Source: Gentiana macrophylla
Lineage: Eukaryota > Streptophyta > Magnoliopsida > Gentianales > Gentianaceae
Direction of reading: 5' to 3'
Length of the DNA stretch: 64,000 nt
NCBI GenBank assembly: GCA_026214975.1
Contig: CM047805.1
Coordinates: 9,014,463 to 9,078,462 of the forward strand
The translations under genes and the position numbers were made by a program. The notes beneath the pieces are model-generated. The model did no database searches, had not been told where the DNA came from, and saw only the letters and a program-made list of their open reading frames with translations. Below are positions 48,497 to 58,715 of this stretch, one piece after another (position 1 is the first letter of the stretch; each line of letters opens with the position of its first letter).

Positions 48497-48560
48497 TCAT
48501 AAGCATGTGAGGTGCGTGATAGGGGTAGAAGTGAGGGTGGATGGTAAATGTAAGGGTATG
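48497..48560. repeat. G-rich minisatellite, third piece
   Basis: One unit, GCATGTGAGGTGCGTGATAG to AAGGGTATG, nearly the same as the unit ending at 9974. Its last five bases GTATG are the left TSD of S2. Confidence 0.75.
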
Positions 48561-49146
48561 TGATGAAGTCGGATTTCACCGGTTGGGCCAAACGATCTAG
48601 TGGTAGTTCTCCGATCACCGGAAAATGCCAAAAGAAGGGGTTGTTTTTGTTGTGTTTTGACTGAACCTGAGTTGTTCTCAAGCTGCCTACGTATCCGATG
48701 TTTCAATTGGAATCAAGCCGGCCATAGTTCTTAGAAGGGGTTTATATAGGGAGTCTTAACCCTAATCTTGCCGTATCCTTCAAGGATTCGGTTACACCAA
48801 TATTAATTAGGATTGATACGAATCCCTGATCATTAGGAGATAATATCTTCTTTATCTTTAAGGTTGAATCAAAGCCTTAATGAGGCTGGATTCTTTCCTC
48901 ATGTTTATCCTTAGATTATGGAAATGTGTGTATAACTGACTGAACGCTCGGGCATATTGGCCGAGTCCCTATGGTCGCGCTCTGCGCGTATACTATAGAC
49001 CGAACCGACTTGCGGTGGTCAGGAGGAGTGAAGCAGCTCGCTCTGCAAGATTTGCTATGGATATTGGTCGGGATGAGCTTCGTACTTTATTTAAGTTCAG
49101 CCTTTGTATTCATGACACGTGGCCTTGACAGAGCCGACCATCAGCA
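48561..49146 (-). mobile_element. S2: solo LTR of the E3 family
   Basis: 586 bp, TGATGAAGTC...CAGCA, flanked by GTATG on both sides (48556-48560, 49147-49151). No internal sequence. TATA on the sense strand near 48743-48753. It lies 64 bases from the E3 LTR and in the same position of the minisatellite unit as the left E3 LTR. Confidence 0.8.
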
Positions 49147-49480
49147 GTATGCATGTGAGGTGGGTGATAGGGGTAGAATTGAGGGTTGGTGATAAAGATA
49201 ACAAGTTGGGTAAGGTAATGATGGATGGGGGTAATTGGTAAGGTGAGGAGTGATGATAGGAAGGTGATAATTGTGGGGTATGGTGATGGTTGGTGGTAAA
49301 GATAGAGTCAATGTGAGTCGGTATGGGTATGAAGTGGGTGAGAGATGAGGTCGGTGTGGTGGTAAGGTTAAGGTCGAGTGAGTGTAGAGGCACAAGCTAA
49401 GGTGAGGAAAGACGATAGGGGTTGAGGATTATTTGGGGTAGTGTGGGGTTAAAGTTGAAGCCAGTGATGTAGGGTGGGGC
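49147..49480. repeat. G-rich minisatellite, rightmost piece
   Basis: Continues GCATGTGAGGTGGGTGATAG and degenerates to GGTGATAATTGTGGGG-like repeats, fading out near 49480. ORFs of 73-98 codons here are translations of the repeat. Confidence 0.7.
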
Positions 49481-49890
49481 TTGGGAGCGTAGGTAGTATT
49501 CATGTTAATTTATTATATTAATTTCTTTGATTTTTGGATGTAATGAAAATAGACTTTTTAATTGCGTTGTAGTGAAGTTTCGTTACGATCTTATTTAACT
49601 TGTCTAATAGAATTATAAATCATAATATCACACCATGACAAAACATGCATACATGGTCTAAAATTGAAAAGGAATATGGAAGACTCGATAGAAAGAAACC
49701 ATAGGAAAAAGGCATTGAAAATGAGAAAGAAAAGTTATAAAACAAGTAAACACACACACACACACACAAAAATTAAATCGATAGATACTACACAGTGGAA
49801 TAATATTATATCTGTATACATTTACTCTATATTGGGAAAAGGAGGTAGTTGTAGTTCATGGAACATTTATTAATATAATGCTGAATCGTT
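49481..49890. other. Flank right of the cluster; (CA)n
   Basis: AT-rich, nothing recognised except a short CA microsatellite at about 49749-49767. Confidence 0.5.
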
Positions 49891-50186
49891 TTCGCCTCTT
49901 CTTTTGTTTCCTAGAGAAAGAGACGATCATGGGGCCTTTTTAGACTAATGGGATTTATACGATTAAGTCTAGATATTGGTTGATGTATGATAGAGGCATC
50001 GGTTCGAGATATCTCCTCCTCGACTGACTGTAGAAATCTTTGGAAATTTTTATGAAGTCAAAGGTAAAGCCCCGTATACATCAATTTCTTTGGAGCGTTC
50101 TTAATAATGCACTACATATTGCGTTGGGAGTACGCCCTAGAGGGATGGCAGATGGGTTGTGTCGTCGGGAGGAAACTATATGACAT
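49891..50186 (+). pseudogene. LINE relic: zf-RVT region
   Basis: Translations give GIYTIKSRYWLMYDRG, then KPRIHQFLWSVLNNALHIAL and GMADGLCRREET. This pattern (VKSAY ... KIRHFLWRALNNALPT ... CP.CGEEET) is the zinc-binding domain after plant L1 reverse transcriptases. The frame has stops. Sequence resumes at 51053 after the 0.86-kb insertion. Confidence 0.65.
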
Positions 50187-51047
50187 TGCGTAATATCCCG
50201 CATCGAAAATATGAGAGAAATAACATTAAGATATAAGGTTGAAGTGTAATAAACTTGATAATTCGGGTTAATCATTTTAGACCAAGCGAGGGCTACGGGT
50301 ATAAGTAGTTATGAGATCCATTATGGCTCAATTGGCGCTATCAGACCCGATTTTTTAGGCGTTGCAGATGGTATCGAAGTAGGCTACCGGACGGAACTAA
50401 GTGCATCACCGTGAGAGGCGGTGTGGGCCACCTATGGTAATATGGCTCAATTGGGGCTGGCAGACCGATTTTTTGGGTGTTGCAGATGGTATCAAAGTAG
50501 GCTACCGGACAGAACTAAGTGCAACACCGTGAGAGGCGGTGTGGGCCACCTCTGGTAAAATGGCTCAATTGGCGCTAGCAGACCGATTTTTTGGGCGTTG
50601 CAGATGGTATCAAAGTAGGCTACCGGGCGGAACTAAATGCAACACCGTGAGAGTCGGTGTGGGTCATCTCTAGTTACCTATGGTAATATGGCTCAATTAG
50701 CGTTGACATACCTATTTTTTGGCGTTACAGGTGGTATCAATGCAGACTACTGGACGAAACTAATTGTAACACTGTGAGAGGCGGTGGGGGACACCTTTAG
50801 TTACCTCTGGTAGGGTCCGGGCGAAAATGTCAGTTCCATAAGATGGGGAAAATGTAATACCCCACATTGAAAATGTGGAGAAATTGTATTAAGATATAAG
50901 GTTGAGGTATAATGGACTTGGTGACTCGGGTTAATCATTTCAGGCCAAGCGAAGATGATGGGTTTAAATACTTACCGGGTCCATTATTGGTCAAGTATCG
51001 TTGCCAGACCCGAGTTTTGAGGCGTTACAAGTTGTCTTTATTATTAT
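50187..51047. mobile_element. 0.86-kb insertion with terminal direct repeats and internal tandem units, inside the LINE relic
   Basis: Flanked by TATGACATT on both sides (50180-50188 area and 51044-51053 area). The two ends are similar blocks of about 180 bp (50187-50366 starting TGCGTAATATCCC; 50853-51029 starting TGTAATACCCC). Both contain GATATAAGGTTGA, TCGGGTTAATCATTT and CCAAGCGA and end GGCGTT[G/A]CA. A phrase GATGGTATCAAAGTAGGC, like a tRNA-Met primer site, follows the first block. A 118-128-bp unit (GGCTCAATTGG ... GGCGGTGTGGG) recurs four times from 50325. TRIM-like, though the 18 bases after the last block are unexplained. Confidence 0.6.
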
Positions 51048-51052
51048 GACAT

Positions 51053-51480
51053 TCTTAGGGCTTTTTGGAAGAAGCGCCATCTCGATGCTAGCTTATTTGC
51101 AAACTTTACTACTAAATTCCTTAACAGATTTCTTTGATGTCATTACTCGCTTGAAAGATGAAGTTGAGCTAGTTTGCGTTATTTATCTCTCTTATGGAAC
51201 ATTTGAAAAGCAAGAAACAATTGGCTCTTTGAAGGGAAGAAAGTTCACATTGGCTCAACTTTGGCTCGTGCTAATGCAGAGGTTGACGAATACATACAAT
51301 TGACAATGTCAAAATCACAAAACAGTAATTTCACCCCTGAATATCAAATGGACAACACATTTTACTGATACCCTCAAGTTCAATGTTAGTGCAGCTTTTG
51401 GGGTGAATTATGTAGCTGTTGGTGGGTCATACGTACTTTCTCAAGAAAATTGGAAGGTAGGTATATATTGTGTGAGGAAA
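51053..51480 (+). pseudogene. LINE relic, continued (C-terminal RNase H-like part)
   Basis: GLFGRSAISMLAYLQTL and LTDFFDVITRL continue the zinc-binding region; later LKFNVSAAFGVNYVAVGGSY resembles the start of the plant LINE RNase H domain (LKFNVDAA ... AVG). Stops separate them. 51481-51660 shows nothing recognisable. Confidence 0.45.
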
Positions 51481-51674
51481 GCATTTGCTATATAACATGC
51501 TTTGGTGTTTGCTCTTAATTTTGGCTTCTTGATTGTTATATTTAAGGGAGGATTTCTTTCTATTCATCTCCGCATGAAAGTATTATTGTATATTGTTTTT
51601 TTAAGAGGCAAAGCAATGTACTTATCCATTTACTTGCTAGAGTATGTCTTCATCTTGTAGAATGTGGTTCTACT

Positions 51675-52487
51675 TAGGCGTGATCAAATGGATCAATCGG
51701 ACCGAACCGGCGGCTTTTTTTACTTCCGGTTCCACCCGGTTTCGGAACCGGCGATTCGGGGGAACCGACGGTTCACCGAACCGGCGGTTAGAGGGTTGGA
51801 ACCGGCGGTTCTATGGTTCACGGTTACTTCTCGGTTCAGATCACGGTTCTAAAAATTCATAATTTTTTTTTACATTTTCAAAAATTACTTATACTTATCA
51901 ATTATAATAACAAATTACTATTAATTAAATTCGACTGTAATATAAAAAACCAAAACAAACGTACTATAGTTTTTTATAATTAGTTTTTTATTCGGTTTTA
52001 AGTATAAGTTGATTATATATGTTGTATAACAAGTTAGTTTTATAATATAAAAAAAAAACGTGAGATGTATATTGTGTACAAGTTAGATAAAAATCGGTAC
52101 TGTAAAGTAAATTTGATTGTTGTTTTTAACAACTAAACAAACTTGATTACAAATAAAGAATTGAGTTTGAAATTGGAGAAATAGAAATGTAGAATTGAGA
52201 GGAGAGTAGGTGTAAGTGAAATTGCGAAAATGATGGGCATTTATAGGATGAATTTGAAAAAGGAAAATAAATAAAAAATAAATATTAGCCGTTGCAGCTG
52301 TCGTAACCGTTGGAGCCAGTTCCGGTTCCGGCCAGGCCGGTTGAACCGCCGGTTTCCGGTCTGGTTCCAGTTCACTGCAAGACCGAACCACCCAAATTAC
52401 CGGTGAACCGTCGGGCCAATGAACCGCCGTTACCCAAATCGCCGGTTACGGTCCGGTCCGGCTCGCGGTTCATAGTGGTCACCCCTA
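51675..52487. mobile_element. Non-autonomous hAT element (813 bp)
   Basis: Terminal inverted repeats TAGGCGTGATCA and TAGGGGTGACCA (outermost 12 bases, two mismatches). The 8-bp target duplicate is GTTCTACT (51667-51674) and GTTCTACC (52488-52495). Subterminal regions are dense in ACCGG/GGTTC words on both sides. The interior keeps a fragment (about 52083-52391, - strand, QVCLVVKNNNQIYFT) found again near 57450, but no transposase domain. Confidence 0.75.
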
Positions 52488-52512
52488 GTTCTACCTCTTC
52501 CGTTCGAGAAGT

Positions 52513-52672
52513 GTTATGGTGGAGGAGTTATTTTAGAAGTATTACAAGTGGATGAATGTGATTAATCCATGTGACACATACACACATCTACTACGTGTGA
52601 GAGAGCGTGTGAGATTTAATCACACTCCTCCACTTGATATACCTCTCAAATTACTCATCCACCATAATTCTT
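52513..52672. mobile_element. MITE-like inverted repeat
   Basis: TATGGTGGAGGAGT ... TGATTAATC pairs with the complement of GATTTAATCACACT ... CTCATCCACCATA, arms of about 65 bp. Both sides carry TTCCGTTCGAGAAG[T/A]GTTAT (52499-52515; 52678-52697), so it may have landed in, or be part of, a larger repeat. Confidence 0.5.
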
Positions 52673-52699
52673 CTCCTTCCGTTCGAGAAGAGTTATTCG

Positions 52700-53204
52700 T
52701 GCTTGTAATGTGAACTGTGAATAATGATATGGTTTTTCCCTTAAAAAAGAAGTGTTATTCATATCATGATAAATGGTTATCAAAGATATAATAAACTCAA
52801 ATCTGTATTACAAATTTTCTTTGTTAAAAAACAAGGACAGAACCACCACATTGTATCACAAGACATATAATCTCACGTTTGTTTTATATTAAAAAATGAA
52901 TTTTAGGCTTATAACCCTATTTTTATTCATTATTAATTTATAAACTTGTAGAGACACCTAACCTAACACAATTTTCTCAAAATCTTTTTCATTGGAGAAA
53001 ATGCCAAGGTCGTGGACCTCGTGGTCCAGGCAATTATGTTAGATATGACAAAATAAAAATAAAAATAAAAATAAAAATAAAAATGCAATTTTACAACATA
53101 GGATCAATACAAACAAAATTCAGGTCGGTGAAGGACGGTCACCATCAAAAGCGACGTTCTTCCAAAAAGAAAATTTAAATTATAGAGAAACTTGAAGAAT
53201 TATG
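52700..53204. other. Intergenic, simple repeats
   Basis: AT-rich. An (AAAAT)n run lies at about 53049-53083. The hairpin TGGACC-TCGT-GGTCCA lies near 53014-53029. Nothing else supported. Confidence 0.45.
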
Positions 53205-54000
53205 TTTGAAAAGCGTTTGGACATATTGCCCACACTCTTAAATGATAAAAAATAAAATAGTGTTTTTATTAACATCAATTGGTTTTAGTATAACGGTATG
53301 ATAGAATAATGAAATCAGAAAGCTTGTGTTATTATTCATTGAAAGAAGCGATTACTGATATATGGCGCCGTAAAGGAGCATTCGGGAAAAGTAATAATAA
53401 AGATAAATACATAATATAAAATAAGACAAGATAAATATAACTATATCTCGGTAGCCATGGATGCCAGCGATGGTGCCGATGGCAGCGAACGGCGGTGGCG
53501 GCTAGGGTTTAAAATAAAATAAAAAAACTATAAAAAAATCTTGATATCAACGTAAAAAAAATTTGGAAGGGTGAGGGTTTGATCACTTTGATGTTACAAA
53601 CCCCCACCCGGACATTCTTTTTCGTAAGGTTTGCTCAAGATCGAAATGACGTTAGTCTGAGAAATTCTACGATCTGTGATAGAATAATGAAATCGAAAGC
53701 TTGTGTTATTATTCAATGAGTAAAGCGATTCTAATATATGCGCCATATAAGGCTTTTCGGGTTTAATAATAAAGATAAATACATAATATAAAATAAGACA
53801 AGATAAATATAACTATGTCTCTAATACGGTAAGTGCTTGATCCTAACATGGTATCACAGCCAGAGGTCACGGGATCAAACCATGGTTGGAACATTATTTA
53901 AAATATAAAAAAATGCAAGTGTTGGGAGAGATTGCCCACACTTGAGGGGGTGTTGGGACAGATTGCTCACACTCTTGAAATCAAAGCGCTTGATCTTTAA
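53205..54000 (+). mobile_element. Short LTR-element relic with two similar LTR parts
   Basis: About 150 bp (GATAGAATAATGAAATC ... AGATAAATATAACTAT) occur twice, at 53298-53448 and 53680-53815. The second copy is followed by TGCTTGATCCTAACA and TGGTATCACAGCCAGAGGT, a tRNA-Met-type primer site. GGACATATTGCCCACACTC (53219) and GGACAGATTGCTCACACTC (53954) look like LTR starts. A GC-rich patch (53452-53500, GGCAGCGAACGGCGG) lies after the first copy. A small TRIM/copia-type relic is the best reading. Confidence 0.45.
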
Positions 54001-54192
54001 CAAAAGTAATATATTTAGGGGTTATATTTGGACCCCCCTATTTACTACTTGCACCCACTTACTACTTGTACCATAAAATTTTGTTTTTGGCACCACAAGA
54101 TTATTTTGATTATTTTTATACTTCTCACACTACACAATTAATAAAAAAATTACTACCACATATTTTTGAAATTATAAACAAGTCCTCCTAAA

Positions 54193-54206
54193 ACCTATAT
54201 AAATAA
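54193..54206 (+). promoter_or_regulatory. TATA box of the FAR1/MULE-type gene
   Basis: CCTATATAAATAA lies about 70 bases before the likely start codon at 54268, followed by a TCACTTCTTCA-rich leader. Confidence 0.45.
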
Positions 54207-54267
54207 TTTTCATCACTTCTTCACTTTTTCACTTCTTCACTTCATCATCTTCCTCCCCTCAACATCC

Positions 54268-56412
54268 ATGGAACCTTCATCATCTCCCAATTCAAATTTT
54301 GAAAGTCAACATTTTGAATCAATTCATAACAATGAACAACAAATGCATTGTGATATAGAAGATGTAGCAATCTCACTTTAAGATATACCATTTTCAAGCC
54401 AAGTTGAGAAGAAGATGGATTCCTCAAATACGGTAATTTCTTGTTTGAAAATTTCGTTTTTTATGTTCAATGTGTGATTTAAGTTAATGGGTAATCTTCC
54501 TACATGCATATTATCAAGTTTAGAGGTCATGAATTGAAGAAAATACTGTTATTTCGCCATTTCCGATCACCCCTAGGGCTTCCCCCGTCGTTCTTTTACG
54601 TTTCGCAGCGTCAATGGCAACCTTCTGGGACGTCAACCATACTGTCGCCCTAAAGGCAGTACTAACGTCACCACGGTTGACGTTTAAAACACCAGAGAAG
54701 ATGAATATGCATGTACAAAACGTTAGCCCGGATGACGTTCCTTTTACGACTAAAACGTCAATCCGGCTGACGTTTTTGTTGCCAATCAACTTTAAACATA
54801 TTTCTTTTTAACGTCAGTATCTCTAACGTTTATTTTGCCATTTCAACGTCATTAGTGACAACGTTTTGCTTGACTTTTACCTGCAAAAGGCTTCCTTTAC
54901 AACATCAATCAAGACGACGTTGGATTTTCCCACCCAATGTCAGACACACTGACGTTCTGGATCTGTATTTTTTCATTTTGCCACCATGTGTTTTACTTGG
55001 TTTTATTACTATTGAATCCATAGAAACAATGTAATGATGCAAATCATGACAAAAGCAATGATGAGGGGCCAATACTAGACGACGAGGAGGAGTATTTGAA
55101 GGTGAGAAACTATTAAATGGATATGTTATTTTCTTATTCTCATCCAATTGACTATGACAAATATACGTTTCCTTGCAGTTTTTGGCTGATGAAATGATTG
55201 AAGAAGATCAAGAAAATCTTCATAAAGTTCGAGATACCACACTCACAATAATGGATGGCCCACATGAAGAGTTATCAGTCGATTTGACTTCAATTTTTAC
55301 AACTGATCAAGTAAGTCTCTAAAACTTATACTATTTAAATGTATGTGATTTTTAAAATTGACTTGGTATTCATTACATTCATATATTATTCATAGGTATT
55401 TGATTCACATGAAGCCGTCACCAAACACCTCAAGGCATTGGCAAGAGAGAAATGCGTTGTTATTGTGAAAAAGAGATCCAACATGACCGGAAAGCGGACA
55501 CATTTCATTTTATTCCAATGTGAGAGGGGTGGATTGCCAAGAGAATACCAGAAAAAGGTTGGCGGTACCGGAAAAAATAAGCCAAGAGAATCGTCTACAA
55601 AGAAATGCGGTTGTCCGTTTCAATTGAAAACCTTGAAGGATAACTTTAGGGAGGTGTGGACCGTTAGAGTATTGAATGGTGTACATAATCACAAGTTATT
55701 AAATTATGAGGAGGGTCATGCATACCTCAGCCGGATTGATAGAGAACAAGTTGATTTTGTTGCAACAATGACTCGCAGCGGTATTTTGCCTAAACATATA
55801 CTACGTATGTTGAGAAAGAATGATAAGAAGAACTGTACGTCATCAAAGGCGATCTACAATATTCGTGCTAAGATAAAGAAGAAGGCACGAGAGGGCCGTA
55901 CAGTGATGCAAGAGGTTTTCAATTTGGCAGATAAGAACACATCATTCGTGGAATGTAGGCATGACGAAGGAAATGTAGTGAAGGATGTTTTTTGGGCCTT
56001 TAATGAAAGCTTGTCCCTTGCAAGGTGCTTTCCTACTGTGATGCTTATGGATTGTACATACAAGACGAACAAGTACAAGATGCCCCTCTTGCAAATTGTT
56101 GGCGTTGCGTGTACGGATATGACATTTTCGATTGGATTTTCTCTACTTTGTTTGGAGAGCGAAGAGAACTACACGTGGGCTTTGACTATGCTTCGGAAAG
56201 CAATTGGTGAGAAAAGTGATCAAACATGTTGTATCGTGACAGATAGAGAAGAAGCATTAATGAACGCTTTACGGGTGGTTTATCCAAAAGCAAAGAACTT
56301 GATATGCAGGTGGCATATAGAGAAAGGTCTTGTGGCGAATCTGAAGACGAACTTGATATCCAAAAGCAAAGGACTTGAACTTGTACCTAAAATTATATAT
56401 GAAACATATTAA
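54268..56412 (+). pseudogene. FAR1-related / MULE transposase-type gene, four exons, early stop, truncated
   Basis: Exons 54268-54432, 55024-55101, 55179-55310 and 55396-56412 join in one frame with GT-AG introns. Exon 1 encodes MEPSSSPNSNFESQHFESIH but has TAA at 54379-54381. Exons 2-3 are acidic. Exon 4 starts VFDSHEAVTKHLKALAREK, a FAR1-type DNA-binding domain with zinc ligands (QCERGG, KKCGCPF, VHNHKL). A MULE transposase domain follows: VMLMDCTYKTNKYKMPLL (first Asp), IVTDREEALMNAL (second Asp) and LICRWHIEKG. It ends soon after (IIYETY), without the later catalytic region or SWIM finger. Either a decayed MULE or a domesticated-type FRS pseudogene. A start inside exon 4 could still give about 320 residues. 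Confidence 0.75.
54629..54956. repeat. Array of eight 21-bp dyads, AACGTCA-N7-TGACGTT, in intron 1
   Basis: Dyads start at 54629, 54664, 54719, 54754, 54810, 54845, 54901 and 54936, spaced 35, 55, 35, 56, 35, 56, 35. They form four units of 90-91 bp with two dyads each. Those at 54664 and 54754 are perfect; the others differ at one to four arm positions while the 7-base centres are not conserved. The arms contain ACGT and TGACG cores, known bZIP contacts in plants. No ORF. Confidence 0.9.
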
Positions 56413-57098
56413 CAATCATTAGTACGGTTAATGTTATGTGAATTTTTTTGAGTAATAAAACACATGTGATTATGTACTTTTTATTAATGAACTAGTCATT
56501 TGATTTAGGTTTCTGGTAAAAAGAATAGAAACACCCGTGATTGATGTTTTTTTTATATTTATTAGAATGATCAATAACAAATAATTTCTTTTATCAAAAA
56601 AAATAACAAACAATTTCGTAAATATAAATTAATCTTACTTTTAATTCAAAATAACATAATAATAAACATTTAGGTAAAAACAAATGTATCTTGCCTTAAT
56701 TTTTTAAAGAAACATAAAAATAAAAATAAAATAAAATAAAATCAGATATGTTGTGGGGATTTCTTTACATGATGTACGAGAGATGACAAAGAGCAAACAA
56801 TTTGGTAATCTTCATAGTTATTAGAATGAACAGTAACAAACAATTCGTTAAATGTAATGGGTGATGCGCCGGTTAAATGTAATGGGTGATGCGCCGGTCA
56901 CACGTGACCCGTGTGCCGGTCACGCGTAACTCGTGCATCGATCATGAGCTGAAACATATATCTCCAAACACTTTCTGCGATGCATATATCACAAATATAT
57001 TACTTTTCAAGCATGATTCTTCAAGTTTCCCTTAATAATTTTATATATAGAGAGAGATAGATAGATAGACAGGCGGACATACTTGCACTTTGGTGCAT
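56413..57098. other. Region downstream of the FAR1-type gene
   Basis: AT-rich. TAAATGTAATGGGTGATGCG occurs twice in tandem (about 56854-56893), followed by GTCACACGTGACC-like words with CACGTG and CGCG content. A GATA run lies at 57054-57068. No gene seen. Confidence 0.5.
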
Positions 57099-58715
57099 AC
57101 CTAGACCTGGCCAACTCAAACCGGGACCGCCGGTTGGAACCGGAACCGCCGGTTTGGCGAACCGTCGGTTTGGCGAACCGCCGGTTCGGGAAACCGCTGG
57201 TTGGCCGGTTGGGTGCCGGTTTGTGATTTTCGGAACCGAAACCGGACCGGAACCGCTGGTTGGAACCGGCCTCGCCGGAACCGGGTGAAACCGGCCCAAC
57301 GGCTATTTATGCAACGGCTTTTTTTTTTTTTTTTTCTCCCAAACACCCCAAAAAATTTCCTATAAATACTACCCCATTCCTACACCAATCTCTCTCAATC
57401 TTCTACTCATTTCTACTCATTTCTTACATCTTCTACTCATTTTTTGATTATCAAGTCTGTTTAGTTGTTAAAAACAACAATCAAATTTATTTTACGATAC
57501 AAACTATAAAAACCTACTACTTTAACTTAAAAAAAAACTATAGAAAACTATTAACAAAACCATAAAAACCATATACAAACCTATGAAATTATATGAAACT
57601 ATAAAATACAAACACATAAGAATACTATAAAAGACTACAATAAAACAAACATTTAAAAAAATGCTATAAAGAATACAAACAACAATAAAAACCTATAAAG
57701 AACCATAACAACACTACACAAAACTAAAAAAAACTATATGAAACTATAAAAACCTATTAAAAATAACTATAAAAACCTACTACTTTAAACTTTAAAAAAA
57801 AAAACTATTAAGAAAACCATAAAAACCATATACAAACCTAAAAAATTATAAGAAACTATAAAATACAAACACATATATATACTATAAAAGACTAAAAAAT
57901 AAAAATAAGAACTACGTTCGCTTTGATTTTTTTATATGTGTTGTGCCTCCGACACGATTACATATATATAAAAAATACGCAGGCAACCGAATTACCGGTA
58001 CAAGCGTTGAAAAAATAACACAATTTACATAAACAATAAGAACTACACAATATATCTCACCTAATATTTAATAAAACAACATTTATAATTAACGTATAAT
58101 CAAAATTTATAATCAACATTTATAATCAACACAATACATCTCACCTATACTTAAAACCGACTCAAAAAAATTATAAAAAAAACAATAAAAGACTTTACAA
58201 AAAACAATAATAAAAATTACTATATAAACCTTTACAACAAACTATAAAAGACTAAAAAATAAACAATAAGAACTACGTTTGTTTTGATTTTTTTATATGT
58301 GTTAATCCTCCATACGATTACATATAAAAAATACGCAGATGAACAAATTAATTACTTGATACAAAGTTGAAAAAATAACACATTTTTTTTAAAATAACAT
58401 TATTTACCACTAAATAAAATGACACAATATTAATATTATTTTTAAAAACAAATAAAAATCTATTTAAAAAATATATATATATTACATTCGCTTTAGTAAT
58501 TATAGTGAAAAAAATAATAATTTGTTATTTTAGTGAAAATAATAAGTATTATATAAAAATGAAAAGAAAAAAAAATTATGAAATTTTAAAACCGTGATGC
58601 AATCAGAGAAAAGAAACCGGGATGGCAAAGCATGGCCGGCAAAAACCGCCATTTTGAACGATGGCAAACTCGGTATTTCAAACCAAACCGGTTAAATCAA
58701 CCGACCACGGCAAAC
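57099..58715. mobile_element. Second hAT-like non-autonomous element, with internal duplications
   Basis: The left subterminal zone (57110-57300) is dense in AACCGGCGGTT-like words, like the element at 51675, and the fragment VCLVVKNNNQIYFT recurs on + (about 57440-57500). The interior has two duplications: 57504-57640 with 57768-57900 (AACCTACTACTTTAA ... CTATAAAAGACTA), and 57910-58022 with 58271-58382 (TTTGATTTTTTTATATGTGT). The right end (58610-58715) has AAACCGG/CCGGTT words. Exact ends and TSD were not found. Confidence 0.5.

Noticed and set aside
49097..49393. Thr/Pro/His-rich 84-98-codon frames
   Set aside because: Translations of the G-rich minisatellite on the - strand.
50325..50800. 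Regular 118-128-bp repeats considered as a CRISPR-like or 5S-type array
   Set aside because: Units are themselves similar throughout with no variable spacers, and no 5S internal promoter is seen; they belong to the small mobile element.
54520..54789. 89-codon - strand frame in the FAR1-type gene intron
   Set aside because: It spans the dyad array, whose spacing is not a multiple of three throughout; no domain.
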